Assembly (NCBI GenBank): GCA_022457155.1
Contig: JAJGOT010000125.1
Span: 547,501-611,500, forward strand
DNA from: Cladopsammia gracilis
Taxonomy: Eukaryota; Cnidaria; Anthozoa; Scleractinia; Dendrophylliidae
DNA length: 64,000 nt
Reading direction: 5' to 3'
Every line of letters begins with the position of its first letter. Positions within the stretch are counted from its first letter, which is position 1. Below, piece by piece: positions 47,984 to 60,020 of the stretch. The position numbers were made by a program, and so were the translations under genes. The notes beneath the pieces are model-generated. The model saw only the letters and a list, made by a program, of their open reading frames with translations. It was not told the DNA's origin and ran no database searches.

Positions 47984-48159
47984 TTACAAATCGTTCACAA
48001 GGAAACCAGCCACTAACAACGCCCCTGCTATCATGGATATCATCAAGTACCAACGTGATGCTGTCGCACTCCGCATCGCCTCAGACACCATAGAACAAGG
48101 AACAGGACACTGACCCAAAGATATTGGTGTTTGGGTTTCTTCATCGTCAGGAGACTTTC
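47984..48159 (-). CDS. Tyrosinase C, exon 3: C-terminal membrane helix
   Basis: The acceptor TATTTAG precedes 48159 and the stop TAA is at 47984-47986. It encodes a linker with CPVPCSM, the helix WYLMISMIAGALLVAGFLV and the end NDL. The exon is 176 bases, as in B, with the same early end relative to D. The joined protein is 520 residues with the helix at about 495-515. Confidence 0.87.
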
Positions 48160-48272
48160 CTAAATATCAAAGAAATCTTGTAAATAAGGTGTTTTTTCTT
48201 AACCGTGAAATAGATTCTGGAGTACACTACTTCTTAATTCTTTCTTCTTTTTCTAGCACAACAGGCACTGAC

Positions 48273-48590
48273 TATTAAAGAGATAAAAAACGCGCCGAGT
48301 GCATTATTGAGTTATATAAGCACGCGGGAATTTTTAAGAACATGAGAGAAGTGCAAAGAAGCACTCGCCTTTGGCTCGTGCTTCTCGCACTTCTCGAGTA
48401 TTCTTAAAAATTCCCAAGTGCTTATATAACTCAACAATGCACGAGGAACAAGTTTTTTATTTCTTTTATAAAATAAAAACGGTTATAATGAACGTTACGT
48501 CACGCGCGTGCTTTATCGAGTTATAATGAGCTCGGTTTAACCAATCATAGCGCGCGCATTTCCTTGAGCATTTTATAATATATTTATAAT
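48273..48590. mobile_element. Fold-back element in intron 2 of C
   Basis: Starts after GCACTGACTATTA, the same junction as the different element in B. Arms GAGTTATATAAGCAC and GAATTTTTAAGAA with their complements meet at ACTCGCCTTTGGCTCGTG (48363-48380). A third, weaker arm (GAGTTATAATGAGCTCGG) lies near 48520. Confidence 0.7.
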
Positions 48591-49345
48591 GTGCATTACA
48601 TCTTGCCCAGTTCATATCCACAGAAGTGAAATCTGCAAAGGACCACAAACGGTAATGCTGCTAACGGTATACGTAGCATCTGCGAGAGACCTAACCAGCC
48701 AAAAAATAAGCAAACATACATACAATAAACTGCAGGGTTGATCTAACAACGTAAAAAAAAATAGCCTTTGCGAGACACCATCACGACAGAAACCGATAAA
48801 TTAGGAAACAACGAAACAGCTGTCCACGGTTGCGATCCTATTTTTTTACGTGGTCAGATCAGCCCTTCAGTTTATTGTATGTCGTCCATATCCACAGTTT
48901 CAATAAACCTAGCAATGTATTATTTTTTTATTAGTGTTTTTTATTCAGTTGAAGAATTTTGCGAGTCCACAAAAATTACGGTGACGATCTAGCATGTATG
49001 TATATTTTTTCAGTTGCGTGTGTTATTTCCCGTGTAACAAGAAACGTTTTCGCATATTTAAGAGAAAACTGAGTGAGGGTCTATTTAACCAATTTTGAAA
49101 CCTTCAGTCGTGAACGAAATCCATGACAATATGCGCTGTAAAACTAATTTCTAATTTTGAGTCTGGACAAATCCCAAATTACGACCACCGAAGTGAATGC
49201 AAATAAGCTGCATCCATAGTTTCCTCGGGTACTGTTCTTTTTTTCTGTTTCTTTTCTCTGTATTTAGTTTGTTTGGCGCTCTTGGGAGTGAACGGGGTAG
49301 AGATTCAGTTTGCATTTCACATAATGGTAATAAGAAGGTACTTAC

Positions 49346-50295
49346 CTTCTTCGTCAACATCCTCGTACTCATAACCAAACTCCACAGACTTCTTAAACAT
49401 TTCTTCGTGAGTGTAGACAGGAAGCAGTGGAACAATGACTCCATCTTTGTTATGACCAATGGGAGCGTCGTAAGACGAGAGACTGGCAGAGGCCCCTTTT
49501 TTGTACTTACGAAGCCACTTCTCATAGATCCGATCAATAAACGCGTGGTGAAGAGGAAAGATGGGGTCGTTTGACGCTGAAGGAACATCACCCATGGTAC
49601 CTCCTATAGCTATGTGGACTTGGTTGTGAAGGGTATGTGCATTAGGCAATCGATATCCAATCTTAGTGCTCACATAGCCCTCTAGCAGGTTTCTGAAATT
49701 GCAGCTCGACTCTTTGCTGTGTGGTGGAAGATCGAAGGTTTCAAACCGGAGGGCAAAATTCACTTCATCTTTGGTTGGAAGAGTGCCCATGCTTTTTAGA
49801 CGTTTCAATCCATTTTCTTTATTCGTAGGGTCACAAACTTCAGTCAAGTTCTTGGTTTGTTCTCTAGTGCAAATGATGTACCAGTTATTAAAATATTTTC
49901 CCGTGACATCAGCTTCACCTTTATCACCAGGCTGGTCTGTAACGCTGAGAAGATTGTAAGTGAAAATTTTAGACTCGTCTTGATGCTCGGTCCAGTCCCA
50001 AAACGGCACGGCAAAGTTTTCATCGTGATTGATTTCTTGAATAGACCTTTCCCATTCCAGCATGTAGTGTCGATGCCACGTGGGGAAGCCCTGCCCGTCA
50101 TGCGCAAAGTCAATGTCAGCATCCGTGTGGCCATCTGGATGAATAGTGTCACGTGCTGCATAGAAGTGCATCCACACGAAGAAGTCATAGTTTGTGACAC
50201 TCATAAACAAATCTTTGGGATCGCGGCCAGCATAAGCTTCGTTTAGAATCGTCTCATAAGAAACGTTAGTTACCATAAAATCGCTGACGGCATAC
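49346..50295 (-). CDS. Tyrosinase C, exon 2: di-copper catalytic domain
   Basis: The acceptor TTTCCAG precedes 50295 and the consensus donor GTAAGT follows 49346. In the 520-residue product the copper ligands are His 189, 211 and 220 (CuA) and 369, 373 and 396 (CuB). FWDW is at about 244. Next to the third CuA ligand C has WHRHYM where A and B have WHRLYM, adding a His close to the copper site. The Cys in KESSCNF and VCDP are shared by all copies. The frame is fully open. Confidence 0.95.
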
Positions 50296-50934
50296 CTGGA
50301 AACAGATACATCGCAATTTGAAAACAAAACTCAGTGCCAAGGTTTTTAACGAAAAACGGCAATGTTTTATTGCGAAATATTTCGTTCCAGCAATTCAGTT
50401 ATCTAAGTATGTATACCAAGAGAGGATAAAGGGTAAGAAAGGCCATCTCCCCTTCATGTCCTATATCATAGGTAATCTGTCTCAAGTTATTTTTAGATCG
50501 GCACCAAGGCTGTAGAGATCCCAAGGGGTTAGATAACAGCCAATCACATGGCGCGAATAGTTCCGCGCGGATAACCCACGCTTCTAAAACTAACCTGAGA
50601 CAGATTGCCTATGGAATAGGGTATGTATGGGTAATGGCCTCTCTTACCCTTTATCCTCTCTTGTGTGTACTAATTACTTAATAGTTCCTAGCATCATTTG
50701 TGTTTCTGTTACTTCAATATACTGCAGTGTTTTGTTTAACTGTTTGTGTATTTCAATAAAGCATATTGAAAAAATATACCTGGAAACAAACATAAAAACA
50801 CTTTGACTTTGTTTGACCCTTCCACTGCTTCTTAAAATTCTCAAATATCTAATTCATATGCATTACTGTATATATAGAGCAGGTGCTTGAGTTGTTATTA
50901 GGTTTTGTATGTAATAAAGTCGTTTTAAGAAGTT

Positions 50935-51069
50935 AAAAGGCTGCGCTTGACAACGTGGAGCAAAGTTTCTTGTCTAAGCAAACAACCGGACAACCGGGAA
51001 GGCAGATAGCCACCGACCTTCAGTTTGAAAATTTGATGCGCTAATCACCAGACCACCGCGCCTCCACAC
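50935..51069 (-). mobile_element. tRNA-derived SINE in intron 1 of C
   Basis: Same insertion as 31874-32010 in B, down to the flanking AATAAAGTCGTTTTAAGAA. It therefore predates the B/C split. An ATTG/ATTA microsatellite follows (51110-51190). A separate inverted pair lies at 50415-50670 (GAGAGGATAAAGGGTAAGA and complement). Confidence 0.65.
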
Positions 51070-51272
51070 CAAATGAATAATGGATGGATAAAATTGATGG
51101 AATGAAAGACTGATTGATTGACTGATTAATTATAATTAATAAAAAAATTAATTAATTAATTAATTGATTGTTGATTGATTGATTGATTGAATCATATATG
51201 AAACAAAGAAGTAACGAATATGACATACAAATAGTTCATGGGATTTTACGTACAACTGCAAACAATTCATAC

Positions 51273-51709
51273 CTGGTCAAGTTAATATATCTCATGTAGC
51301 GGTCTTGCTCGTCGTCTGATAACTTGGTGAAATGTTTGCGCGTCAGTACCTTCTTCTGGTTACACTTGTTACCATAGTAACCGTACTCGCACTTGCCACA
51401 GTCGTACCCGGAATAGTTGTTTCTGCATTTACAGGTTCTGTTGTAGAGACCCGTGGGCCAGTTATGACGGTCATCAAGAAGCTGAAAATCTTTATAATGG
51501 CTGTACAAACTCTTAGTCCACTGTCGAACCACCAAGTCCTCGCATTGTCCTCTGCCTCCATCGCTGCCACATGACGCATTGAAGCCGTTTGGGATGGGAC
51601 AACACTCTTTCTTCCTCACACTTTGAAGGTTTACACAAGCTTTAGGAAACTGACATAGAGCCAATGGTAACGTGCAAGCTGCAATTAGGATGATTATGTG
51701 TAGACCCAT
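51273..51709 (-). CDS. Tyrosinase C, exon 1: signal peptide and Cys-rich domain
   Basis: The ATG is at 51709-51707, after an acceptor with the exon from 51721. The donor GTATGA follows 51273; exon 1 ends in phase 2 and the next exon completes an Arg. The signal peptide is MGLHIIILIAACTLPLALC. It is followed by QFPKAC, KECCP, CGSDGGRGQC, YNRTCKC and CGKCEYGYYGNKC. Farther upstream, the segment that follows the acceptor in A and B is interrupted after about 20 bases by retroelement sequence, which enlarges the 5' intron. The proposed first exon is at 58024. Confidence 0.93.
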
Positions 51710-51759
51710 CTTGATTACTGCCTGAAAAGAAAAAAATATATTAGCCCTATTTTGCCGGG

Positions 51760-52200
51760 GTATTTTTTTTAAAAAGACTTTATTGAAAACATCCAAAACT
51801 CATAACAAAAGTTACATCATCACACTACTCTAACTTACACGTTACATTACACTGCAGCATTCCTAACCTACAAGTATAGTTTACAATCGGTGTACAATAC
51901 AACACGATACACGTTCGTTATTAAACAAAAACATAAAGTCTATAGAAAAACAAGGAAGAAAAAAGGGAGAACAATACTGCTTTACAAAATAAAAGAGGAG
52001 CGTAATAGTTTATGTTGAGGTGTCAATGTGTCAGATTTTCCACTTTGTATTTAAGATTGAGTTTGTTTATTGGTATAACTTTTTTTTATTTTTACATCAT
52101 TTAGCGTTTATTTATCGGTTTTGATTAATTTTGAGTCAATTTGGACGGTTTTTAAGAGGTTTTAAAAAATTTCAGAAATCCAAGATGGCGGATCCAAGAT
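51760..52200 (-). mobile_element. Retroelement or retrocopy 3' end
   Basis: On the minus strand GTTTTCAATAAAGTC is followed by an A-run (about 51780-51763), like a polyadenylated 3' end inserted about 40 bases upstream of the exon 1 acceptor of C. The distal part (52080-52200) matches a repeat at 35640-35770. No protein is recognised. Confidence 0.4.
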
Positions 52201-52519
52201 AAACGCAAAAAAGCAAGGCTGATTCGACAGCGAAGGAATATAATGAAATTGACATCCAACATTTCAAAAAGCACGGCCTTTGTTCTTCAGGGTATTACAA
52301 ATAATGACTATGGGTAACTAGGACGTTACAATTTAAATTTAAGTATAGCGTGCAATATGATGCTATCATAACATATAATACAATGGAAAAGTAACCGTTG
52401 AAGATATAAAGCTTAAAAAAACAAAACCACTACAAAAGAGATTTGAAATGAAAATAGAAGAACGTGTAACATATAAATAGAAGTAGATATAAACGGAAAC
52501 AATGGCATTACATTTCATT

Positions 52520-53640
52520 TTTTTATTCATTCCTAGAGGTTCAAGAGTGTCACCTCTATCGATGAGATATGCTTCTCTTGCGTTTCGTACAGCGTCACGA
52601 TTAGAATGAATAAGTTCGAGTGAAATGAGTGTTATATCTTTAGCTGAATGGTCGCTAGTGAGGAAATGTTGTGATACTGTAGTGGGCTTAGATATGTTCT
52701 GCGGTGTTCGTTAAAACAGTCCTTAAGTCGTCGTTTGGTTTCACCAATGTACTGTTTATGGCAATTAACGATTGCATTGTATCAGTGTAGTGACGTTTTT
52801 AGAGTTGCAGTCGATGTGTTAAGTGATGAGTCTAGTTTCACCTGTAGAATTAAATTTATAGGTTGTTTGCCCGTCATATAGGTAGGAACATGTTAAACAA
52901 TTTTTTCCACATGGATATGAACCCAGAGGTAGACGGGTTTGTGTGAAGCTGCGTAGTTTGGCTTTGACTAGGAAATTACTAAGGTTGTTACTACGTCTAA
53001 AGGCTGCAATGGGGGCAGCTTTGAAGACATGCATTATAACAACGAAAGGATGAGGCTAGGATGTTGAAGTGCTTGTGAATTATGGATGAAATGGGACGAA
53101 GGGCTGGGTTATAAGTGATGACAAAGGGGACACGTTCTGGTTGGTCGAGTGTGGAACTATCCTTAGGTCTAAGTGCCTCGGTTCGCGTGATGTTGTGTAC
53201 GCGTAGTATTTCCTGTTTGATGAAATGACGATTGTAAGCCCGTTTGGTAAGATATGTATAATGAGTTGATCAGTACGTAGTTTGAATGTATCGTCAGTGG
53301 ATCACAAATGCGGCGATGTCTGAGGGCTAAGCTAAAAGGAATAGCACGTTTGGTATGTATCGGGTGACATGAATGTAATAAAAAAGTAGTGATGTTTGTC
53401 AGTAGGTTTGGTGTAAAGGTCAGTAGTAATTTTGCCATTGACAAGAGAAACGTTGACATCTAAAAAAGGTAAAGATGTGAGGGAATAATTGCATGTGAAT
53501 TTGATGGTGGGGTGAATACCATTAAGGAAAGTAGTAAAAGTGTTGAGGTCCTCTACCGAGCGCGTCCATTCATAAAGATGTCGTCTATGTAATGCCACCA
53601 TATGTAAAACTGTACGTATACCTATATAGGTTCAGTTGCT
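52520..53640 (-). pseudogene. Penelope-like element remnant, RT end plus GIY-YIG
   Basis: Read on the minus strand from 53640: WWHYIDDIFM (reverse transcriptase YxDD box, about 53595), then in another frame EWTRSVEDLNTFTTFLNGIH, FLDVNVSL and DLYTKPTDKHHY. After further frame changes come ALRPKDSSTLDQPERVPFV, then LPLGSYPCGKNCLTCSYL. A KQYIGETKRRLKDCFNEHRR stretch near 52720-52760 is the core of a GIY-YIG nuclease. The order RT then GIY-YIG is that of Penelope-like elements. At least four frameshifts or stops and a 5' truncation near 53640 make it inactive. Confidence 0.75.
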
Positions 53641-53984
53641 TCCAAGAAAATTAAACAACAGTCACATTCATCGCCGAGATTATTACCATTGCAGTGAAGA
53701 ATTATATTTCCTCAGCTGACCTAAGCAGAGACAACCTAGCGACTGTGCTTAGCGGTGCCTGGAACAAGCATTGCGAATTTTCACCTTTTTCCGAGAAAGC
53801 TTAATATATGACTCGTGACCTTCAACAGAAAACATACTAACTTGATCTGTTTAGGTGGCGTAAGTGATAACGAAATGAGTAATCAAACCAGTTGGAAAAA
53901 AGAATTCTTATAATGTTGATTCCCTTTTATTGTTGAATGTTCAAGTTTCTGTTCGCCTTTAAGTACATGTACCATACGATTGAT

Positions 53985-54052
53985 ACAGTTGAACCTCAGT
54001 AATACGGACACCGAAGGGACAGAGCAAAGTGTCCGTATTATAGAGGTCACCA
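53985..54052. mobile_element. Short pogo/Tigger-like MITE
   Basis: CAGTTGAACCTCAGTAATAC at the left with ACGGACACC repeated in reverse at the right (GTGTCCGTATTATAGAGGTC). Same family as 20360-20532. Confidence 0.6.
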
Positions 54053-54136
54053 CAATGACGTCACTTTTAAGACTCCACTCACAGTTTTTGTTCAGTAACT
54101 AAAAACAGGTCCACGCTTTTAACTGCATCTAAATTA

Positions 54137-54286
54137 ACAATTATTGGATGAGGTTTAGCATGATAGCGATAATTATCAAGGCCAAAGTTTGTGTCATCTG
54201 CCGAAGCCGAAGGCTGAGGCGGATAATACAATCTGAGGCCTTGATAATTATCGCTATCATGCGAAAACCGAATCCAATAATTGTTT
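54137..54286. mobile_element. Fold-back MITE, partner arm at 56405-56475
   Basis: GCATGATAGCGATAATTATC and complement flank a short centre with GAAGCCGAAGGCTGAGG. A third, reversed arm of the same sequence lies 2.2 kb away at 56405-56475. The DNA between (54.3-55.8 kb) is AT-rich and holds a possible LINE 3' tail near 54968-55200 and no gene. Confidence 0.65.
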
Positions 54287-55834
54287 TATTATGCATATTC
54301 CTGAGCTGCACTTGTAAAGACAAGAGCGCGCACAAAAAAGTGATCAATGCACAGCATAAAACTATTGTCTGTAGGTATGACGTCACTTCTACATATATAA
54401 AATTCATTGTCTGTAGGTATGACTTAACAGAAACAGCAAGCAATAATTAGCTGCGTGCTTATAGCCAATCAAAATCGAGCTAGTGACACCAATGTATAAT
54501 AATACATGTAACAGGTTAAGACCCGGCACTTCGCAGCTGACAGCTTGTTGTTTTAATTTTTCACTGCAGGTATCATTCCAAAAAGTGACCCTAAAAACAT
54601 TAATATTATGCATTATGGATGAAACTGTAGAGATTAAAAAACTTTAATTTGCCTTTTCCGATAAGAAACTATTCTCGAAGGCAAAAGATAATTATTCCGA
54701 TTTTTGTCATTTCAATTAAGTGAACAATTCCGGTAAACTTAATTATCAAAATTCCGTAACATTGTCGTAAAACATTGCCTTCCATGGGAAAATTAGTATG
54801 GAAATGAACAAAATACATATTTACAGTAAGTCCAGATGAACTTTGCTTTTTGCTTGGGCATAATTGATGCATGTTCTTTTACTCTGCACAACTGATCATT
54901 ATGATTGCAATTCATCAGTTCGAACTAAAATAATTGATTTATTTATCATGGGGCACGAGAATCTGCTGACGTAGGTACAATACCATACAATACAATTTTA
55001 TTTTACTCATAACAATAGATATATACATTTTGCAAGAACACACTAAACAAGAAAAACTACAGATAATATTAATAATACTTATAAAATATAGCTTAACTTT
55101 GGAGCCTGGAGGCTAAATTAACCAAAGAGTCTAAGTTAGCCTCTAGCCATTTTATTTTAATACCGTGGGAATAAAGGCTAAAGGAAATCAAAGAAAGAGT
55201 ATTGAAGTTAACTTAAGAATTTTATGAAAATAGGAAGAAATTTGAAAACAAAATATAAACAACTCAGTTATTTTATACATTGTTGTGACAGTAAATAATG
55301 CTTTAACTTTTTGGAGAAGGAAAATACCTTTAGTTACGTTCCTTAATTAATTCCTTTAGTTCCTTCCTTTCTTTTCGTCGTACGATCATCTGTAATTTTG
55401 CTATTTTACGGCCATCTATCAAGTTACAATTTGAGGTGATGTATGGCTTAAACCGATTACTTTTACAAACCCCATGGAATGTCTGGCATCTTCATATTTA
55501 TTTCTTGGAGACAATATCTTAAATTAATTAAAGAAAGTTTCAGAACGAAATCAGTGATTCCAAAATTTCAACTAAGAATTTACTTATGAAATTCCAGCCA
55601 TGGCTGTCCCAATACCCAGTGATATTATATACAAATTTTCTTTGTATTGGCTTATATTCAAAGAAGGTTTATATACATAGATTTAACTGGAGATTTGGTC
55701 CGCTGCCTTTTCAAAGAAACAAAACATGTTTTCAAAAGATTCAAGACATTATAGACTTCCCAGGACCTTTGTAAAAATACATGATGTTTACGCCATATAT
55801 AGCCTGTTTAACTTTTTACGATAAATGCTACAGT

Positions 55835-56045
55835 CGAACCTCTCCTTACGGACACCTCTATAATACGGACATCTCTTTATTACGGACAGTTTCCTATGTC
55901 CCGACAAAATTCTCACATATTTGCTTTAAAAAAACCCTCTATAATACGGACCCTCTCTAATACGGACAACGGACACTAAATCTCGGCCCCAGAAAGCAAA
56001 TTCATATAAACTTAACCCCTTTATTACGAACACTCCGGTGATCAG
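55835..56045. mobile_element. pogo/Tigger-like element fragment
   Basis: CAGTCGAACCTCTCCTTACG, then repeated TATAATACGGACA motifs. The right end is less clear (CCCCTTTATTACGAACACTC). Confidence 0.55.
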
Positions 56046-56999
56046 GTAATAATAGTTTGACTAAGTAACACAATTTCCTGCATGTTTGTGGTTACAAACT
56101 AATATCGAAAGACGTTTTCAGAATTGTACGTTATATTACTTTTTCACATGCAGCATCGCGTTGTAGTTCGTTTCGTTTTAAAACAGTGATTCGTATACCT
56201 TATGTAGCTGAGAATTTTACAATGTAGTACACTACTTATACAGTGTCTCAATGCTGTATATTAATCAATTGTTTGTGTGAAATGAACCAAACCACAGGGG
56301 TGGGGTGAGAAAGTGGCTGATACTTCAGACTATGGATTCGATGAATTACTTGTAACACTTGGTTGTAAAATTTATTTATTTCAAGTAACAAATAAGTCAT
56401 GATTTCGGCAGATAGCACAAACTTTGGCCTTGATAATTATCGCTATCATGCTCAACCTCATCCAATAATTGTTAATTAAAGGTTAAAGTTAACTAATAGC
56501 GGAACAAAAGCTAAAATAAATTGTAACTCATAGCTAAGAACAAACGCCCCTAGCGGCCGGGAGCTAGCTACGTTGCTTGCCAAACCTACGTAGATTCAAC
56601 TTAACAAACATGGAATCTCTGGGTCCTGTTGAGGTGGAGATGGAGATTATAACAAATGGTTATATAATTACATGTCTTTTACACGCTCCTCTTTTAAAAT
56701 ATTTAGACAGTGTTTACAAACTGTGCTTCAATGTGAATCATGCCAGTAAAGCGTTAAAATGTTTGCGACAAGCTGAATATGTTAATTTGTTTGCGTTTTT
56801 TTTCCGGAAAAGTGCTTTAAGTTGTTTTAATAATAGAATTTATTAGCAACCGGCAGCCAAGTCATTGACTAAAATTTTGGAAGCAAATCGGAAAACTAGC
56901 TTGTACAATACATCAAAAGAAAGTACTGGTGGACAGTTTTTGTTGATGCAGTCGCCCTGTTGAAATTATTCGCGTCTGAAAGTTAATCCACATTTTGAC

Positions 57000-59200
57000 G
57001 TGTAAGGAAAATCTGACCCGACCACATCACTTTCCGAGAAAAAATTATGTTTTGCCACTGACAATAATTTCTTGAAAAAACAGGAACATTTTAGAAGCAA
57101 ATCGGAAAACCACCTTGTACAGTATATCAAAAGAAAGTACTGGTGGACAGTTTTTGTTGATGTAGTCGCCCTGTTAAAATTATTCGCGTCTGAAAGTTAA
57201 TCCACATTTTGACGTGTAAGGAAAATTTGACCCGACCACATAACTTTCCGAGAAAAAATTATCTTTTGCCACTGAGAATAATTTCTTGGAAAAACAGGAA
57301 CATTTAAATTTCTACGAATTCATCCATAATTTACAAGTTTTAAGTCTTATCTTTGGATGTTTTGAAATGATGTGCACTGAAATGTAAAATTACGAGAGCA
57401 AAAATTTGTTCTCAATTCTTGAGTCAAACAAAATAATACACAATGCCATGCATGCTGTTACCATGGTTTAAACGTTTGGCTAGTTTTACTATTGTTTCGT
57501 GACCTTATGTTTCCGACAATATACACACAAAAATAATTATCTTTTGCCTTCTCCCTTTACTTGAAAAGCATGATTTCCGAAATTGCAATCAGTTTAGCTC
57601 TCGATGTCCGAACTACTTATGCTTTCGCTTATTTGCAGTAAATGCAAATTAACTCAGCGGATCGAAAGTCGAGTATTTAGAAATAAATGCTCAAAGTCTA
57701 CATTTGACGTTTCAAATGTACCGATGAGCGCATGTCTTCGTAAGTGACTTGTAATAAACCCTCTCTAAAATACGCTCTTTTTCAATCACCCCGCCAATAT
57801 TTTTTACCGCCACGAGACTCTTTCCCTGCTATGCTATCTGTTCTTGCTGCAAAGCGTCGTATGCAGCGGCCATTCCTGTCAATAACTTAGTTCCTCAGGC
57901 CGATATAAGTGTCTAGGTGCTCGGAAAATACAAGGAACGATAATTGACCCTGCCATACACAGCGTCTTAAAACGTGGACAAAATAAGGTGGGGTTGAAGG
58001 AAAAAAAAATATGTTTGACTTACCTTTATCTTTTCAAACCGAGACCGTGCAAGGTGGCTGTCTTCCAATGAGTAGAACTTGGAAAATTGTGAGTTCTGTG
58101 TATATAAAGATACACACTAAAAGCTGAACACAAATGTCTCGCTCGGAAGCTTTTCAGTGTGACGTCAGAGAGTTGTTTATTATAATGTATACGCATGCAT
58201 TTTAATTCTTCCCAATTAAATATTCTCAAATAACAAGGGGTGTTAGTTAACGTCTGAATAGCTCTTGTGTTCCGTGTTTGGTGACTCGACCGTTCACGAT
58301 AAGCGATACAAATAAAGCCTTCCTGATCCTGCGTCTCGCATGGAAGCCATGCTGTTGTTATGTTAACTTATTATACATTTCACATCTGAAAAGATAAGAA
58401 CAAAGTCAACTCCAGCCTCACTTGTAATGGGCTGTTATAAAATGAAATGTATGAAAAAGTTTTGTTCAGTTCAGCAGCAAAGGAAGATTTTCCTAAAGTC
58501 CCTTCCAATACTAATTTTCCATGAGTTAGTTTCTTCCTCCTCCTTGTGCAAATTTAAAAATTTATCGCTTGTATTATAAACTCATCTATTTAAAAAATGC
58601 GATGGTCGACTTGTGGCAAGTCGAGAGCCGGAGGTAGCATATACAGAGTATATTTTCAAGTCAGCTTTTATTTTGCCAACATGTGTGTCGCATGTGGTAT
58701 TTTTAGCGTCTGAAAAAAATTCTCGGAAAAGGACGCTCTGACAGTCATTAACATATTAATTAGTTTTCGAATAACGACCGCATTTCATTAATTTTTAAAG
58801 CAACGAACGGCCAAATACTATGTCAACATTAGAGAGCTTTAGCAACTACGACGACAACGGCAACGAAAAAGTCATTGAAAAAATAATTCGCGCCCTTTGC
58901 AACCACTGTGCAATTGTTCTAATTTGTTGAATTTGTCTGATGTGACTGAATTGTCCAGGAGCTGAATTCATAGTGACGGCTTTCAAGTTCAAATAGTGAA
59001 AGGAAAATTGACCGTCGTGTGTTCACGTTCTCCATAAAACCTATAATTTGATCATTTGAAGTTGTTGTTTTGCAGGAGATTTGTACCAAATGTAAAAGTA
59101 CGGACGTGAAGAGGCGTGAAGCCGGTTCACACTAGGGACTGAAAGTGTACTTGAAAATCAAGTAGACTTGAGGTCTACTTTGGAAAGACGAGACAATACA
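57000..59200. repeat. Duplication block R, copy 5 (R5)
   Basis: Preceded by two direct repeats of about 230 bp (56860-57090 and 57090-57320, AAAGTACTGGTGGACAGTTT). It matches R3 and R4 closely. A piece of the gene-proximal flank seen upstream of A and B lies at 56727-56850. Confidence 0.75.
58024..58220 (-). promoter_or_regulatory. Putative promoter and first exon of tyrosinase C (R5)
   Basis: The donor GTAAGT (58023-58018) follows GATAAAG. A TTTATATA TATA-like box is near 58099-58108 and a full TGACGTCA CRE at 58160-58167. The intron to exon 1 of C would be 6.3 kb. Confidence 0.45.
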
Positions 59201-59204
59201 TTAT

Positions 59205-59640
59205 CAGGCATGTCTTGGGTTTTTGCGATGTTGCAATATTTCGGAAATATTTTACATCTTATAGATAGCCCGCGGTGTGCTCTACAAGATAAAGTAAACA
59301 TTATGGGTTATAATGCTGCTGGGGGTCCGTGACGTCATCCGAAATGGCCGCCCAGACGGCCGCCATCTTGGATTTTACTAAAAATTCAAATTTATCGGGA
59401 AAATGTGGAAATTGCAAATATTGTTTGATAGAGTTGCAAAATAACATATAATTAAACATTTTGATGTTTTTGCTACCATTTTATATATTTTGTCACTGAA
59501 AAAACGCATTTTTATTCAAAAATGGCTTGACCACATGTTACTTATGACGTCATATCTCGTTACCATAGCAACCGGTTGTCACCAAACTTTATGAAAATGT
59601 GTCTTAAGGATAAATGAAGAGCTACTGAAAACGGCATGTG
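59205..59640. repeat. Partial relative of the 11.1-kb piggyBac-like MITE
   Basis: Shares TTTTGCGATGTTGCAATATTT, GACGTCATCC-AAATGGCCGC and GCAACCGGTTGTC with the 11.1-kb element. A run of about 22 C follows at 59699-59721. Beyond that, 59722-60020 shows no feature. Confidence 0.65.
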
Positions 59641-60020
59641 CTAATCGTAAATGGTCTTGAAAATATCGGAGAAAAACTTTAAGCAGGCGGGATGGCAACC
59701 CCCCCCCCCCCCCCCCCCCCCTTTGTACACCTTGTACACTATGCGCATTTTTTGTTAATTTTTGGGAAATCAGTCCTAGAACAAACAATACAAAAAAGTT
59801 ATTAAAACGTTCACACTCCAAGTATATATGCGAGCACGGGCCATTCAAAAAGACGTTTTTGATAAAAAAGGGAAGTATGGAGCTTATAGAAAATGCAAAT
59901 TATTGAACTTTTTAATTACATTCAGCTGATATTAATTTTTACCTCGTTGATACATTTTACAAAGAGATTTAAACGTGTAAATAAATCAGATGAGTGCTTC
60001 TATTGAAACGTAAGTCAGAC

